From Gammaproteobacteria bacterium (GTDB taxonomy: Bacteria > Pseudomonadota > Gammaproteobacteria > HTCC5015), in contig JACDDA010000003.1 in the NCBI GenBank assembly GCA_013817245.1, positions 62,001-126,000 of the forward strand: a stretch of DNA of 64,000 bases. Reading direction: 5' to 3'. The notes under the pieces were generated by a model, which saw nothing but the letters and a program-made list of their open reading frames with translations, was not told the DNA's origin and ran no database searches. Positions 1 to 11,450 of the stretch are shown piece by piece; the first letter of the stretch is position 1; every line of letters starts with the position of its first letter. The translations under genes were made by a program, and so were the position numbers.

Positions 1-194
1 GTAGTAATCACTTCATCACCTTTTTTCAAGGCAGCCACTAATTCGCGCTGTTCTTTCGCACGTTTTTGTTGTGGACGAATTAAGAAAAAATAAAAGAAGA
101 CGATTAACGCAACCATCCACAAAATCGGCAATAAACCACCGCCCTGAGGGGCTGCAGTACCTTGTGCATGCGCGCTAGCAATAAACCAATCCAT
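1..194 (-). CDS. yajC: YajC, preprotein translocase accessory subunit (partial)
   Basis: The minus strand from the ATG at 194 encodes a protein beginning MDWFIASAHAQ. A short Gly/Pro/Ala linker follows, then one hydrophobic helix (about residues 21-39) and the conserved LIRPQQKRAKEQ stretch that marks YajC. Only 64 codons are inside the window; the rest lies beyond base 1. YajC is a small inner-membrane protein that associates with SecD-SecF of the Sec export machinery. Its place just downstream of tgt on the same strand matches the common queA-tgt-yajC-secD-secF order, so secD is expected next, outside the window. Confidence 0.93.
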   Translation of the reverse strand, partial: MDWFIASAHAQGTAAPQGGGLLPILWMVALIVFFYFFLIRPQQKRAKEQRELVAALKKGDEVIT

Positions 195-257
195 AACAAA
201 CAACCTTAGTTAGACCCAAAAGAGGCGCGTATTATGCCACAGCAGCATTGAATTGCA

Positions 258-2442
<2,185 letters not shown>

Positions 2443-2496
2443 GCCGGCGCGATATTAACACAGGATAATCACGTGCAGGATTTATGCATTCTTGCT

Positions 2497-2524
2497 TTGC
2501 GCCACTAGCAGATTCGATTACAAT
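2497..2524 (+). promoter_or_regulatory. Probable sigma-70 promoter of tRNA-Leu
   Basis: A -35-like TTGCGC (2497-2502) is separated by 16 bases from TACAAT (2519-2524). A GC-rich stretch, GCGCGCC, follows directly. Such discriminators are typical of stringently controlled stable-RNA promoters. The predicted start near 2531 lies about 8 bases before the mature tRNA 5' end. Read from sequence only. Confidence 0.6.
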
Positions 2525-2538
2525 GCGCGCCTTCCCCT

Positions 2539-2625
2539 GCCGGGGTGGCGGAACTGGTAGACGCGCTGGACTCAAAATCCAGTGAGGTTAAACTCGTGCG
2601 AGTTCGATTCTCGCCCCCGGCACCA
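2539..2625 (+). tRNA. tRNA-Leu(CAA)
   Basis: This is an 87-base class II tRNA. The acceptor arms GCCGGGG (2539-2545) and CCCCGGC (2615-2621) pair perfectly. The anticodon stem CTGGA/TCCAG encloses the loop CTCAAAA with anticodon CAA at 2573-2575, reading UUG. The long variable arm and the T loop GTTCGATTC are present. The discriminator is A and CCA is encoded at 2623-2625. No hairpin with a T-run follows on the plus strand, so its terminator is not obvious. Confidence 0.97.
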
Positions 2626-2715
2626 TATTCGTATTCCAAACCTATATATTAAAGCGGTGGCATTTTTGTGCTATTCGCTTCGTACTCATAAAATTCAAGA
2701 TAATTAATAAATTAC

Positions 2716-2756
2716 AAAAAAAAACGGGGATTCCCTAACTTCTGGGGATCCCCGTT
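2716..2756 (-). terminator. Rho-independent terminator after the ComEA-like gene
   Basis: A 13-base-pair hairpin with one wobble pair (arms 2723-2735 and 2744-2756, 8-base loop) is built on AACGGGGA/TCCCCGTT. On the minus strand it is followed by a run of T (A-run 2716-2724 on plus). It lies 22 bases beyond the ComEA-like stop codon and closes the gyrA-to-comEA run. Confidence 0.9.
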
Positions 2757-2778
2757 CATGATTGATTATTACTAAACT

Positions 2779-3051
2779 TTATTCTTTCGGTTTACCGATG
2801 CTTAATTTATCCGCATTATTTTTAATGGTTTTTTCACCGATGCCATCAACTTTATTTAATTCATTAATGGATTTAAAAGGGCCGTGTTTTTCTCGATATT
2901 GCACAATCGCCGCGGCTTTATCATCACCTACACCTTTTAATTCAGCGGCTAATGTTTTAGCGTTCGCGGTATTAATATCTACCGTTCCTGCAAACACGAT
3001 GCTGCTCATCACACTCAAAACAATAATGCCGAACCACTTTTGTAATTGCAT
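2779..3051 (-). CDS. Small exported ComEA-like helix-hairpin-helix protein
   Basis: The 90-residue product has a signal peptide (residues 1 to about 21, ending SSIVFA) followed by a ComEA-type domain: VDINTANAKTLAAELKGVG and, later, ELNKVDGIGEKTIKNN. These are the paired helix-hairpin-helix turns that bind DNA backbone non-specifically. Full ComEA proteins bind incoming DNA during natural transformation. Stand-alone short versions like this are common in gammaproteobacteria, and their role is often unproven. A purine-rich ribosome-binding stretch (AGGGAGTAAGGG) precedes the ATG. It follows pyrF on the same strand, as in Pseudomonas. Confidence 0.85.
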   Translation of the reverse strand: MQLQKWFGIIVLSVMSSIVFAGTVDINTANAKTLAAELKGVGDDKAAAIVQYREKHGPFKSINELNKVDGIGEKTIKNNADKLSIGKPKE

Positions 3052-3072
3052 GCCCTTACTCCCTAATAATAT

Positions 3073-3101
3073 AAAATGAAAACTGTTGTCTAGCTGACAA
3101 C
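3073..3101 (-). terminator. Weak intrinsic terminator candidate after pyrF
   Basis: The arms GTTGTC (3085-3090) and GACAAC (3096-3101) enclose a 5-base loop. On the minus strand the hairpin is followed by an interrupted T-rich stretch (AGTTTTCATTTT). The stem is short, so it may only partly separate pyrF from the ComEA-like gene. Confidence 0.4.
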
Positions 3102-3119
3102 GCGCTTCACCATACTTAT

Positions 3120-3857
3120 TTAGCGCTGAGCAAGATATTCGTTAATATCCGAATTAATTGTCAGCAATTCACTGACGGGGTTGTCAGCTTGAGTGATAGG
3201 ACGGCCAATAACTAAATAATCCGCTTGATTACGCAACGCTTCGCGCGGTGTCATGATGCGTTGTTGATCTTGGACCGCAGCACCTTGCGGACGCACACCG
3301 GGTGTAATCGTTAAAAAATCGGTATTGGTTAATTGTTTAACACTTGCGGCTTCGTGCGCCGAACACACGACACCATCAAATCCTGCATTCGCCGCCAAGC
3401 GGGTTAAGCGTTGCACTTGCTGCTCAACACTATCATTAACACCAACGGTAGTTAAATCACTCTGCTGCAAACTCGTCAACACTGTAACTGCAATTAATAA
3501 TGGTCCATCTGCTGCTGATAAAGCAGCACGTGCAGCATCCAACATTTTAGCGCCGCCACTGGCGTGCACATTGACCATCCACACGCCCAAATCTGCAGCG
3601 GCACTAACGGCTTTAGCAACGGTGTTAGGAATATCGTGAAATTTTAAATCCAAGAACACATCAAACCCACGTTGCGTTAAACGTCGAACTAAATCAGGGC
3701 CCTGTGACGTAAATAACTCTTTGCCAATTTTCAAACGACAATCCGCAGGATTAAGCTTTTCTACTAAAGACCATAACGCTGTCTCGTTTGAAAAATCTAG
3801 CGCGACAATGACACGCGGCTGGGTAACTATACGTTGCATTTTATGAGTCATGGTCAT
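3120..3857 (-). CDS. pyrF: Orotidine 5'-phosphate decarboxylase
   Basis: This enzyme carries out the last step of de novo UMP synthesis. The 245-residue product shows the family's catalytic stretch [15 protein letters not shown] (Asp-Lys-Asp network) and the phosphate-binding end ITPGVRP, with LVIGRPIT near the C-terminus. Three in-frame ATGs occur within the first seven codons (3857, 3851, 3839). None has a clear ribosome-binding site, and homology only requires the start to precede [11 protein letters not shown]. It lies 20 bases after lapB on the same strand. Confidence 0.96.
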   Translation of the reverse strand: MTMTHKMQRIVTQPRVIVALDFSNETALWSLVEKLNPADCRLKIGKELFTSQGPDLVRRLTQRGFDVFLDLKFHDIPNTVAKAVSAAADLGVWMVNVHASGGAKMLDAARAALSAADGPLLIAVTVLTSLQQSDLTTVGVNDSVEQQVQRLTRLAANAGFDGVVCSAHEAASVKQLTNTDFLTITPGVRPQGAAVQDQQRIMTPREALRNQADYLVIGRPITQADNPVSELLTINSDINEYLAQR

Positions 3858-3877
3858 TTATAAAATTTGTCGCATCA

Positions 3878-5083
3878 CTATGATGACAAATGATCCATTT
3901 GAGTTAGATTTAACGGCTTTAATTTGCCCCACGTTTTGCAACCCGGACATTGCCAATGCAGGGTCTTCGCTGCATAACCGCAATGACGACATTGATATTT
4001 AGGCATATTGCGCATCACGCGCTTCAAGGTATCAATCATCAAACGCCACGGCAATAAATCAGGATCTTGCGCATCTGGATCCCGGCCTTTTATTAACTCT
4101 GCCCATTCTAAATCTAACCATTCTTGTAAGGCATACAAAGAAGGTTGCTGAGTTAATGCTGCACGCAAATAATTTCGGGCCGCTTCCAAACCTTCTTGCT
4201 GTTGCAAATAATGCACATAACCACGAATAAAATAACTTTGACGATAATCCCGATTAAATCGGTGCATTTGTTTTTCAAATTGCTGTAACGGCGCGCCTGC
4301 TTGCAAGCATTGTAAAATGCGCGGCAATACTTCCGGCAAAAATTCTTCTTCTTGTTCAAACAAGCGTAAATACTGGCGCAGCGATTTTTCAAAATCACCA
4401 TTTTTAAAATAAGTATCGCCTAGTAATAAAGTTGCACGTACCGAGCGCGCATCCGTATCCAATGCTTGTGAAATACTTTGCAAAGCCTTATCGGGCTGAC
4501 CACGGCGCAACCACACTTCTGCACGCTCGCAATACATATGCGCCAAGATCGCAGCATGCTCAGGATCATTGGCGCTGGTTAAACGCTCAGCCATTTGTAT
4601 AGCTTGATCCCAATCACTTTCTCGTTGATATACTTCTAACAATAATTTTGTCGCATCCGTTTCACGCACACGCTGTTTCAGTAAATCTTGAAAAATACTT
4701 TCAGCGCGATCAAATAAACCCGCGTGCATATAATCACGGCCCAACTCCAACAATGCAGTTTGGCGTTGCAACACACTTAATAAAGGCCGCGCTAATAAAT
4801 CCTGATGAACACGAATCGCGCGCTCTACTTCTCCGCGCCGACGAAACAAACCGCCTAAAGCAAAATGTATTTCGACAGTTTTTGCATCGTCTTCTGCTAA
4901 GCGCAAAAATACATCTAAAGCTTGGTCAGGTTGTTCATTTAATAAATAATTTAAGCCACGAAAGTATTCGGGCGCAAGACGCGGATTAATTTGATTAAAC
5001 CGTTTATAACTGCGCCACGCAGCAAACCAACCACTAGCGGCGGCTAATGGCAATAAAAGGATCCATAGCCAATTCTCGCTCAG
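3878..5083 (-). CDS. lapB: LapB (YciM), lipopolysaccharide assembly regulator
   Basis: LapB is an inner-membrane-anchored TPR protein. In E. coli it brings the LPS enzyme LpxC to FtsH for degradation. Here TPR helices fill about residues 35-345, and a C-terminal rubredoxin-like zinc ribbon has two CxxC pairs (CRHCGY and CPGCKTW). No ATG yields the family's N-terminal membrane segment. A TTG at 5053 would remove most of it. A CTG at 5083, with AAAGGA six bases upstream, gives MSENWLWILLLPLAAASGW, which matches the LapB N-terminus. I therefore set the start at CTG, giving 401 aa; the start is an inference. ihfB lies 99 bases upstream and pyrF 20 bases downstream. Confidence 0.88.
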   Translation of the reverse strand: MSENWLWILLLPLAAASGWFAAWRSYKRFNQINPRLAPEYFRGLNYLLNEQPDQALDVFLRLAEDDAKTVEIHFALGGLFRRRGEVERAIRVHQDLLARPLLSVLQRQTALLELGRDYMHAGLFDRAESIFQDLLKQRVRETDATKLLLEVYQRESDWDQAIQMAERLTSANDPEHAAILAHMYCERAEVWLRRGQPDKALQSISQALDTDARSVRATLLLGDTYFKNGDFEKSLRQYLRLFEQEEEFLPEVLPRILQCLQAGAPLQQFEKQMHRFNRDYRQSYFIRGYVHYLQQQEGLEAARNYLRAALTQQPSLYALQEWLDLEWAELIKGRDPDAQDPDLLPWRLMIDTLKRVMRNMPKYQCRHCGYAAKTLHWQCPGCKTWGKLKPLNLTQMDHLSS

Positions 5084-5182
5084 ATAGTATCCTTTACAAA
5101 AAATTTGTTTTGTTTAATGGAGAAGAGCAGAAAAAATAACTGACACACAGCACGCGCAGCAATGTTTAAACAATTTTTCTTA

Positions 5183-5515
5183 TCAATCCGAAGCGTTATT
5201 ATCATCCAGATCATCATTTACAAGTTCACGTAATTCTTTGCCTGGCTTGAAATGCGGTACATATTTACCCGATAAGGCAACCGATGCACCTGTTTTTGGA
5301 TTACGCCCTATGCGTGGCGGGCGAAAATGCAAACTGAAACTACCGAATCCTCGGATTTCAATTCTTTCGCCCGACGCAAGAGTGCGGCTCATGTATTCCA
5401 ATAAACTTTTAACCGCCAGTTCGACATCTTTGTAAGCGAGATGGCCTTGCTTGCGCGCCAGTGCCTCGATTAGTTCCGATTTCGTAACCGTGATTAAGTC
5501 TTCTTGTTCAATCAT
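5183..5515 (-). CDS. ihfB: Integration host factor subunit beta
   Basis: A DNA-bending histone-like protein that pairs with IhfA. The conserved core [29 protein letters not shown] and RNPKTG (the beta-arm that enters the minor groove) is intact, and it ends with an acidic tail. It is 110 residues long because the ATG start places nine extra residues (MIEQEDLIT) ahead of the V-T-K-S site where IhfB usually begins. The codon at that site is GTT, so a shorter start is not available. It sits 38 bases downstream of rpsA, the usual rpsA-ihfB pair. Confidence 0.95.
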   Translation of the reverse strand: MIEQEDLITVTKSELIEALARKQGHLAYKDVELAVKSLLEYMSRTLASGERIEIRGFGSFSLHFRPPRIGRNPKTGASVALSGKYVPHFKPGKELRELVNDDLDDNNASD

Positions 5516-5553
5516 GAGCCTGCTGTTTCCATATCAGAACCTGCAGCAGCGAA

Positions 5554-7230
5554 TTATTCGCCGTTGGCTCCTAACTGTTCCTTAAGTAAATCACCTAAAG
5601 AACTTGAAGCAGGACCGCTGGTGCGAGTGTAATCTTGCATAACAGCTGCTTCATCATCTGTTTCTTTCGCTTTAATCGACAAATTAATTACGCGATTTTT
5701 GCGATCAATATTGATGATTTTAGCTTCAACAGCATCGCCTACTTTTAATATCGTAGTTGCGTCTTCAATGCGATCTTTCGATAACTCAGAAGCACGTAAT
5801 ATCGCTTCTACGCCTTCGATGATTTCAATGGTCGCTGCTTTAGCTTCAACACTAATAACTTTACCGTTGATGACCGTGCCTTTTGGATTATCCGCTAAGA
5901 ATGCTGAGAACGGATCATTTTCAATTTGCTTAACGCCTAATGAAATACGTTCACGTTCTGGATCAACGGACAAAACAACCGCTTCTAAATCATCACCTTT
6001 CTTGTAATTACGCACAGCGTCTTCGCCGGTATCATCCCAAGACAAATCTGACAAATGCACTAAGCCATCAATGCCGCCATCTAAACCAATGAAAATACCA
6101 AAATCGGTAATTGATTTAATTTTGCCACTGACTTTGTCATTCTTATTATGGGTTTTCGCAAACTCTTCCCAAGGATTAGGATGACATTGCTTCATACCCA
6201 GTGAAATACGACGACGTTCTTGATCAATGTCTAACACCATGACTTCGGCGTCATCACCTAATGTAACAACTTTAGAAGGATTAACGTTTTTGTTGGTCCA
6301 ATCCATTTCTGAAACGTGCACCAAACCTTCAACGCCTTCTTCAATTTCCACGAAGCAACCATAATCAGCAATGTTGGTCACTTTACCAAACACGCGACTA
6401 CCTTCTGGATAACGGCGCATCAAATCAACCCACGGATCTGCGCCGAGTTGTTTTAAGCCGAGTGATACACGATTTTTCTCGCGATCGAATTTAAGAACTT
6501 TAACTTCGATTTCATCATCAATGCTGACGATTTCTGAAGGATGATGAACGCGTTTCCACGCCATATCAGTGATGTGCAACAAACCATCGATGCCACCTAA
6601 ATCTAAGAATGCGCCGTAATCAGTTAAGTTTTTAACTACGCCTTTTACAACCATGCCTTCTTCAAGATTTTTCAACAATTCATCGCGTTCCGCGCTGTAA
6701 TTGCCTTCAACAATCGCACGACGTGAAACGACAACGTTGTTGCGACGACGATCCATTTTGATAACTTTGAAATCTAAAACCTTGCCTTCTAAATGGGTAG
6801 GATCGCGTACTGGACGCACATCGACTAATGAACCCGGCAAGAATGCACGCAAGTCTTGAATTTCAACGGTGAAACCACCTTTTACTTTACCGGTGATAAT
6901 GCCTTGTACAGATAAATCTTTTTCGAATGCGGCTTCTAATTCACGCCAGCTTTGTTGACGCTTCGCTTTTTCGCGCGATAAACGTGTTTCACCAAAACCA
7001 TCTTCGACAGTATCAAGTGATACCTCAACACTATCGCCAATCTGAACTTCAATCTGACCATTCAAATCAAGAAACTGTTCTAAGGGAATCAAACCCTCGG
7101 ATTTTAAACCAGCAGAAACAACAACAAAATCACTGCGGATATCGACAACCTTAGCAAAAATAATCGAGCCAGGTTTCATTTCGGTTTGAACAAGCGACTG
7201 TTCAAATAACTCAGCAAAACTTTCCATCAT
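5554..7230 (-). CDS. rpsA: 30S ribosomal protein S1
   Basis: The 558-residue protein carries the six S1 (OB-fold) repeats expected of a proteobacterial S1. Recurrent signatures such as [24 protein letters not shown] and later [12 protein letters not shown] mark repeats three to six. It binds mRNA leaders and the 30S subunit to start translation of structured messages. Two adjacent ATGs (7230, 7227) open the frame. AGG lies nine bases before the first. The gene is preceded by a 190-base leader with nested hairpins (annotated separately). cmk lies upstream and ihfB downstream. Confidence 0.98.
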   Translation of the reverse strand: MMESFAELFEQSLVQTEMKPGSIIFAKVVDIRSDFVVVSAGLKSEGLIPLEQFLDLNGQIEVQIGDSVEVSLDTVEDGFGETRLSREKAKRQQSWRELEAAFEKDLSVQGIITGKVKGGFTVEIQDLRAFLPGSLVDVRPVRDPTHLEGKVLDFKVIKMDRRRNNVVVSRRAIVEGNYSAERDELLKNLEEGMVVKGVVKNLTDYGAFLDLGGIDGLLHITDMAWKRVHHPSEIVSIDDEIEVKVLKFDREKNRVSLGLKQLGADPWVDLMRRYPEGSRVFGKVTNIADYGCFVEIEEGVEGLVHVSEMDWTNKNVNPSKVVTLGDDAEVMVLDIDQERRRISLGMKQCHPNPWEEFAKTHNKNDKVSGKIKSITDFGIFIGLDGGIDGLVHLSDLSWDDTGEDAVRNYKKGDDLEAVVLSVDPERERISLGVKQIENDPFSAFLADNPKGTVINGKVISVEAKAATIEIIEGVEAILRASELSKDRIEDATTILKVGDAVEAKIINIDRKNRVINLSIKAKETDDEAAVMQDYTRTSGPASSSLGDLLKEQLGANGE

Positions 7231-7266
7231 TAAAAACTACCTATAAGGAATTACACACGACTCAGA

Positions 7267-7327
7267 TGCCTATTCAAGAAGCTCTCTCGCACTACAACAC
7301 CTAAATGTATTAGGTAGAAAATAGGCA
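7267..7327 (-). promoter_or_regulatory. Structured rpsA leader, possible S1 autoregulation site
   Basis: Two nested perfect stems lie in the rpsA 5' region. The outer is TGCCTAT (7267-7273) with ATAGGCA (7321-7327). The inner is ACCTAA (7299-7304) with TTAGGT (7310-7315) around a 5-base loop. Known biology: gammaproteobacterial S1 represses its own translation through a structured leader. That this is such a leader is inference. Confidence 0.45.
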
Positions 7328-7420
7328 GAGGATTAAAACAGGCGAACGCCTTGTAACTGGTCACGGTTGTTAAAAATATTAACCATCATCCTGACAGCTA
7401 ACGCTAAACCTTCAGAAGCG

Positions 7421-8107
7421 TTATACCAACATGCGTTGTTGCGCAGTTGCTAACACCGTTTGACAAACAAGGGAGATACTCATCGTTGTGGTATCCAGCA
7501 CCATCGCATCGTCAGCCGGCTTAAGGGGCGAAGCTGCGCGTGAAATATCCCGTGCATCCCGCGCCTGTATATCTTCCAAAAGGCCGGCGAGATTAGCATC
7601 AAAACCCTTGCTATTCAACTGCTTATAGCGTCTTAGGGCGCGTTCTTCAGCGCTGGCAATAAGGTAAAACTTTAACGGCGCATCCTGGAAAACCACGGTT
7701 CCCATGTCGCGCCCATCTGCCACTAAGCCTGGCTTTTGACGAAAATCACGTTGTCTTTGTAATAAAGCGGCGCGCACCGCCGGAATCGCGGCGACTATAG
7801 AGGCAATTCGGCCGGTTTCTTCAGTGCGCAGCGCCAAACTGACGTTTTGACCTTCCAAATACGTCACGACCCCTTCTTTATCCACCGCATTATCAATCGC
7901 AAAGCGCACGTCTAATTCAGCGGCAATTTTGCTGACCGCGGCAGCATCGTCTAAGGACACCGCGTATTTTTCAGCCGCCAACGCCGTTAATCGATACAAA
8001 GCACCCGAATCTAATAAATGCCAGCCCAATTGCTCGGCCAGCCATTTAGCAATCGTGCCTTTACCAGAACCCGAAGGCCCATCAATAGTAATTACAGGAA
8101 CCGTCAT
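7421..8107 (-). CDS. cmk: Cytidylate kinase
   Basis: It phosphorylates CMP and dCMP with ATP. The P-loop ITIDGPSGSGKGTIAKWLA is at the N-terminus. The NMP-binding region with LLDSGALYR and the arginine-rich DGRDMGTVVF motif follow. At 228 aa it is the usual size. The start ATG overlaps the aroA stop codon (ATGA), indicating translational coupling. rpsA follows after a 190-base gap. Confidence 0.97.
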   Translation of the reverse strand: MTVPVITIDGPSGSGKGTIAKWLAEQLGWHLLDSGALYRLTALAAEKYAVSLDDAAAVSKIAAELDVRFAIDNAVDKEGVVTYLEGQNVSLALRTEETGRIASIVAAIPAVRAALLQRQRDFRQKPGLVADGRDMGTVVFQDAPLKFYLIASAEERALRRYKQLNSKGFDANLAGLLEDIQARDARDISRAASPLKPADDAMVLDTTTMSISLVCQTVLATAQQRMLV

Positions 8108-9414
8108 GCAACGCTCACTTGTAAACCACAGCCTTGCACCAAAGGCACAAAGCCAGGAAATGAAGTATTAATGTTTTCACAATCCAATATATGGATAGAA
8201 CCTTGCGCGCGCAAGGCAGCCATAGCAAACGACATAGCAATACGATGATCGCCATGCGAATTAATTTCACCACCGCCGAATGCGCCGCCTTCAATCACGA
8301 TGCCATCAGCCGTGGGTTCGGCATTAATGCCCAACACGCGCAAGCCATCGGCCATTACTTGAATGCGATCACTTTCTTTAACGCGTAATTCTTCTGCATC
8401 AGTTAACCGCGTAACGCCTTGTGCACACGCGGCGGCAATAAAAATCGCTGGAAACTCATCAATCGCAAGCGGCACTAAATGTGTGGGAATATCTATACCG
8501 ACTAATTCACTGCCACGCACACGCAGAGTGCCCACTGGTTCGCCGCTTAATAATGTTTCATCTAACACCGTAATATCCGCGCCCATTAATCGCAAAATAT
8601 CAATCACGCCTGTGCGTGTAGGATTTAATCCAACCCGTTCAATTAATATATCAGCGCCCGGTGTAATCGCTGCCGCCACCATAAAAAATGCTGCGGATGA
8701 AATATCACCCGGCACTTCAATCGTAGTCGCTATCAAACGTCCTTGACCTTGTAAGCTCACGCGATTCGCGCTGCGCGTAATCGCATAACCAAATGCGTGC
8801 AACATTCGCTCAGTATGATCACGCGTAGGCGCAGGTTCAGTAACAGCCGTAATATTTTGCGCATATAACCCCGCTAATAACACACACGATTTTACTTGCG
8901 CACTCGCCATGGGCATTACGTAATCAATGCCGCTTAACAAAGCATTACCTTTAATGCGCAACGGTGGCTTGCCATCAACACTATCAATGTGCGCACCCAT
9001 CACTTGCAAAGGTTCAATCACGCGACGCATCGGACGTTTTGCTAATGAACTATCACCGGTTAAAACGCTGCTAAATTTTTGTCCCGCTAAAATACCGGCT
9101 AACAAACGCATCGAGGTGCCAGAGTTTCCTAAATACACATCACTAGCAGGCGCAGATAAACCATGCAAACCCACACCGCGAATCGTTAAACAACCGTCAA
9201 CCGGATCCGTGATCTGCACACCCATAGCGCGAAACGCGCGCAAGGTATTTAAACTATCTTCGCCTTGTAAAAAACCACTAACGTGTGTCGTCCCTTCTGC
9301 TAAAGCGCCTAACATAATCGAACGATGTGAAACCGATTTATCACCCGGCACGCGCACACGTCCACGCCATTTTGCAAACGCTTCATTACCGGCTTGTACG
9401 ATTAAATTTTGCAT
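8104..9414 (-). CDS. aroA: 3-phosphoshikimate 1-carboxyvinyltransferase (EPSP synthase)
   Basis: AroA joins phosphoenolpyruvate to shikimate-3-phosphate, the penultimate step to chorismate. Visible motifs are PGDKSVSHRSIMLGALAEG, LGNSGTSMRLLAGIL and RPMRRVIEPL, which form the substrate pocket. The open frame extends to 9498, but those extra residues are hydrophobic, unlike the family, and overlap tyrA. The ATG at 9414 (MQNLIVQAG) gives a normal 436-residue enzyme. It follows tyrA by 43 bases and overlaps cmk by four. In some pseudomonads tyrA and aroA are fused; here they are separate. Confidence 0.97.
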   Translation of the reverse strand: MQNLIVQAGNEAFAKWRGRVRVPGDKSVSHRSIMLGALAEGTTHVSGFLQGEDSLNTLRAFRAMGVQITDPVDGCLTIRGVGLHGLSAPASDVYLGNSGTSMRLLAGILAGQKFSSVLTGDSSLAKRPMRRVIEPLQVMGAHIDSVDGKPPLRIKGNALLSGIDYVMPMASAQVKSCVLLAGLYAQNITAVTEPAPTRDHTERMLHAFGYAITRSANRVSLQGQGRLIATTIEVPGDISSAAFFMVAAAITPGADILIERVGLNPTRTGVIDILRLMGADITVLDETLLSGEPVGTLRVRGSELVGIDIPTHLVPLAIDEFPAIFIAAACAQGVTRLTDAEELRVKESDRIQVMADGLRVLGINAEPTADGIVIEGGAFGGGEINSHGDHRIAMSFAMAALRAQGSIHILDCENINTSFPGFVPLVQGCGLQVSVA

Positions 9415-9457
9415 ATTAATGATTGACTCAAAACTAAAATATAAAAAACTGGAAAAA

Positions 9458-10312
9458 CTAAAAATTAAACTGTTCACGCACCGCTTTAGCACGCGCAAAA
9501 ATGATTTCTAAACTATCGCCATCACCCTTTTCGATGGCGGCATGTAATTCGCTCAAATCACTTTCATAGGCTTTTAAAGCTTGCAAAATAGCATCGCGAT
9601 TATATAAACAAATATCTCGCCACATCACCGGATCGCTCGCAGCAATGCGCGTGAAATCGCGAAAGCCGCCCGCCGCAAAACGAAAAATTTCTTGTGCGTC
9701 TTTTTGTTTCGCCAAACTATCAACCAAACCAAATGCCAAAATATGCGGTAAGTGACTGGTTTCAGCCAATACTAAATCATGATGTTCAACCGTCGTGACT
9801 TCAACCACTGCACCTGCGGCTTGCCACATCGCCTGCACGCGCGCACGCGCCCAATCTGCGGTTCGCGTAACCGGCGTTAACACCACACGACGATTTAAAT
9901 ACAACTCGGCAAAAGCAGCGCTAAAGCCACTTTTTTCAGTGCCCGCAATAGGATGACCCGGTACAAAATTTTCTGGGACATGTCCAAATACGCGTTGCGC
10001 AATATTTACTACGCAGGCTTTCGCGCTACCCGCATCAGTCAACACGGTATCCGGCGTTAAATAAGGTTTGATTTGTGCAAATACATTTTCAAATGCGCCC
10101 AAGGGTACAGCCACTAAAATCACATCTGCATCTTGGCATTGTGCGTAATCATCAGTCGCTATATCAATTATACCAGCCGCTTGCGCGGCAGCTAAACGTT
10201 TCGCATCGCGGCCAATGCCCACCACGGTTTGTACATACGCATGTTTTTTTAAAGCCAGCGCTAAAGATCCGCCGATGAGACCCACACCCACAATGCAAAG
10301 TTTTTTAATCAC
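9458..10312 (-). CDS. tyrA: Prephenate dehydrogenase
   Basis: This monofunctional enzyme oxidatively decarboxylates prephenate to 4-hydroxyphenylpyruvate for tyrosine. It has the NAD(P) fold signature CIVGVGLIGGSLA at the N-terminus, the catalytic HPIAGTEKSG segment, and SHLPHILAF in the helical C-terminal domain. At 284 aa it has no chorismate mutase part, which agrees with the mutase being fused to pheA next door. I see no C-terminal ACT domain. It lies between pheA (61 bases upstream) and aroA. Confidence 0.95.
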   Translation of the reverse strand: MIKKLCIVGVGLIGGSLALALKKHAYVQTVVGIGRDAKRLAAAQAAGIIDIATDDYAQCQDADVILVAVPLGAFENVFAQIKPYLTPDTVLTDAGSAKACVVNIAQRVFGHVPENFVPGHPIAGTEKSGFSAAFAELYLNRRVVLTPVTRTADWARARVQAMWQAAGAVVEVTTVEHHDLVLAETSHLPHILAFGLVDSLAKQKDAQEIFRFAAGGFRDFTRIAASDPVMWRDICLYNRDAILQALKAYESDLSELHAAIEKGDGDSLEIIFARAKAVREQFNF

Positions 10313-10373
10313 GCAGCACCTGTGTATGGATTGATGAATGTTACTGAAATGTTCGAATATTTTTCTACAAAAA

Positions 10374-11447
10374 CTATAAAGCTGCTTTGGGATAAGAACC
10401 CAAAACCTTAACCATAGCTGCTTCTTTTTCTAGTGCGCGCAACGCACGTTGCAACACCGAGCTTTCATGATGACCTTCAATATCAATAAAAAACACATAT
10501 TCCCACGCGCCTTGACGTGAAGGCCGCGATTCAATCCGCGTCATGCTGCATTCATGATCAGCCAAAGGCTTTAACAAACTATATAAAGCACCGGATTTGT
10601 TTTTGGTTGAAACCATTAATGATGTTTTATCGTCACCGGATTCTGCAATCGTCTGCTGGCCTATGACTAAAAACCGAGTGGTGTTGTCCGGCTCATCTTC
10701 AACATTATTCGCCAAAATATTTAACGCATAAATCGTTGCAGCATGAGTGCTGCCCAAGGCAGCGGTTGCAGAGTTCTTAGCAGCTAAACGTGCCGCTTCA
10801 GCATTACTAGCAACCGCCACACGTTCAGCCTGTGGCAAATGCGTATTCAACCATTCGCGGCATTGCGCTAAGGCTTGTTGATGCGCATAAATAGTTTTAA
10901 TGGCAGTGAGTTGGTCTGCAGTACTTAAAACATTATGATGCACGCGCAACAATACTTCGCCGCACACTCTTAAAGGCGATTGCAGAAACATATCTAAGGT
11001 ATGTGTAACGGCGCCTTCGGTAGAGTTTTCAACGGGCACAACACCGTATGCCGCACTGCCCGCTTGCACTTCACGAAATACTTCATCGATCGCATTCAAC
11101 GGCACCGCAGTAACGCTTTGACCAAAATGTTTTAAAGCAGCTAATTGTGTAAACGTACCTTCAGGACCCAAATACGCTACACGCAATGGTTGTTCTAATG
11201 CTAAACACGCCGACATAATCTCGCGAAATAATCGCGCCATCACATCAGCAGGTAAAGGACCTTGATTGCGTTCTTGCACCGCGCGCAAAACTTGAGCTTC
11301 ACGTTCGGGTTTATAAAAATTGCCGTCGCCCGCTTGATGTTTAATTTGGCCAATCACTTGAGCACACTGCGCACGTTCATTAATTAACCGCTGAATATCG
11401 CTATCCAGTTGATCAATTTTTTTGCGCAGAGTGTCTAGTTCGTTCAT
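10374..11447 (-). CDS. pheA: Bifunctional chorismate mutase / prephenate dehydratase (P-protein)
   Basis: The 357-residue product begins with an AroQ-type chorismate mutase helix bundle (about 1-90, LDTLRKKIDQLDSDIQRLI). Prephenate dehydratase follows, with LGPEGTF and VPVENSTEGAV. It ends with an ACT regulatory domain containing the phenylalanine-sensing ESRPSRQGAWEY motif, so feedback inhibition by phenylalanine is expected. It starts three bases after the serA stop codon. I see no phenylalanine leader peptide in the short spacer. Confidence 0.97.
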   Translation of the reverse strand: MNELDTLRKKIDQLDSDIQRLINERAQCAQVIGQIKHQAGDGNFYKPEREAQVLRAVQERNQGPLPADVMARLFREIMSACLALEQPLRVAYLGPEGTFTQLAALKHFGQSVTAVPLNAIDEVFREVQAGSAAYGVVPVENSTEGAVTHTLDMFLQSPLRVCGEVLLRVHHNVLSTADQLTAIKTIYAHQQALAQCREWLNTHLPQAERVAVASNAEAARLAAKNSATAALGSTHAATIYALNILANNVEDEPDNTTRFLVIGQQTIAESGDDKTSLMVSTKNKSGALYSLLKPLADHECSMTRIESRPSRQGAWEYVFFIDIEGHHESSVLQRALRALEKEAAMVKVLGSYPKAAL

Positions 11448-11450
11448 GCG

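Noticed and set aside
7342-7353. AGGCGAACGCCT palindrome between cmk and rpsA as a terminator
   Set aside because: The stem is only four base pairs with a tight loop, and the following T-stretch is short.
9415-9498. Extended N-terminus of aroA
   Set aside because: The extra 28 residues are hydrophobic, unlike EPSP synthases, and overlap tyrA. The ATG at 9414 fits the family.
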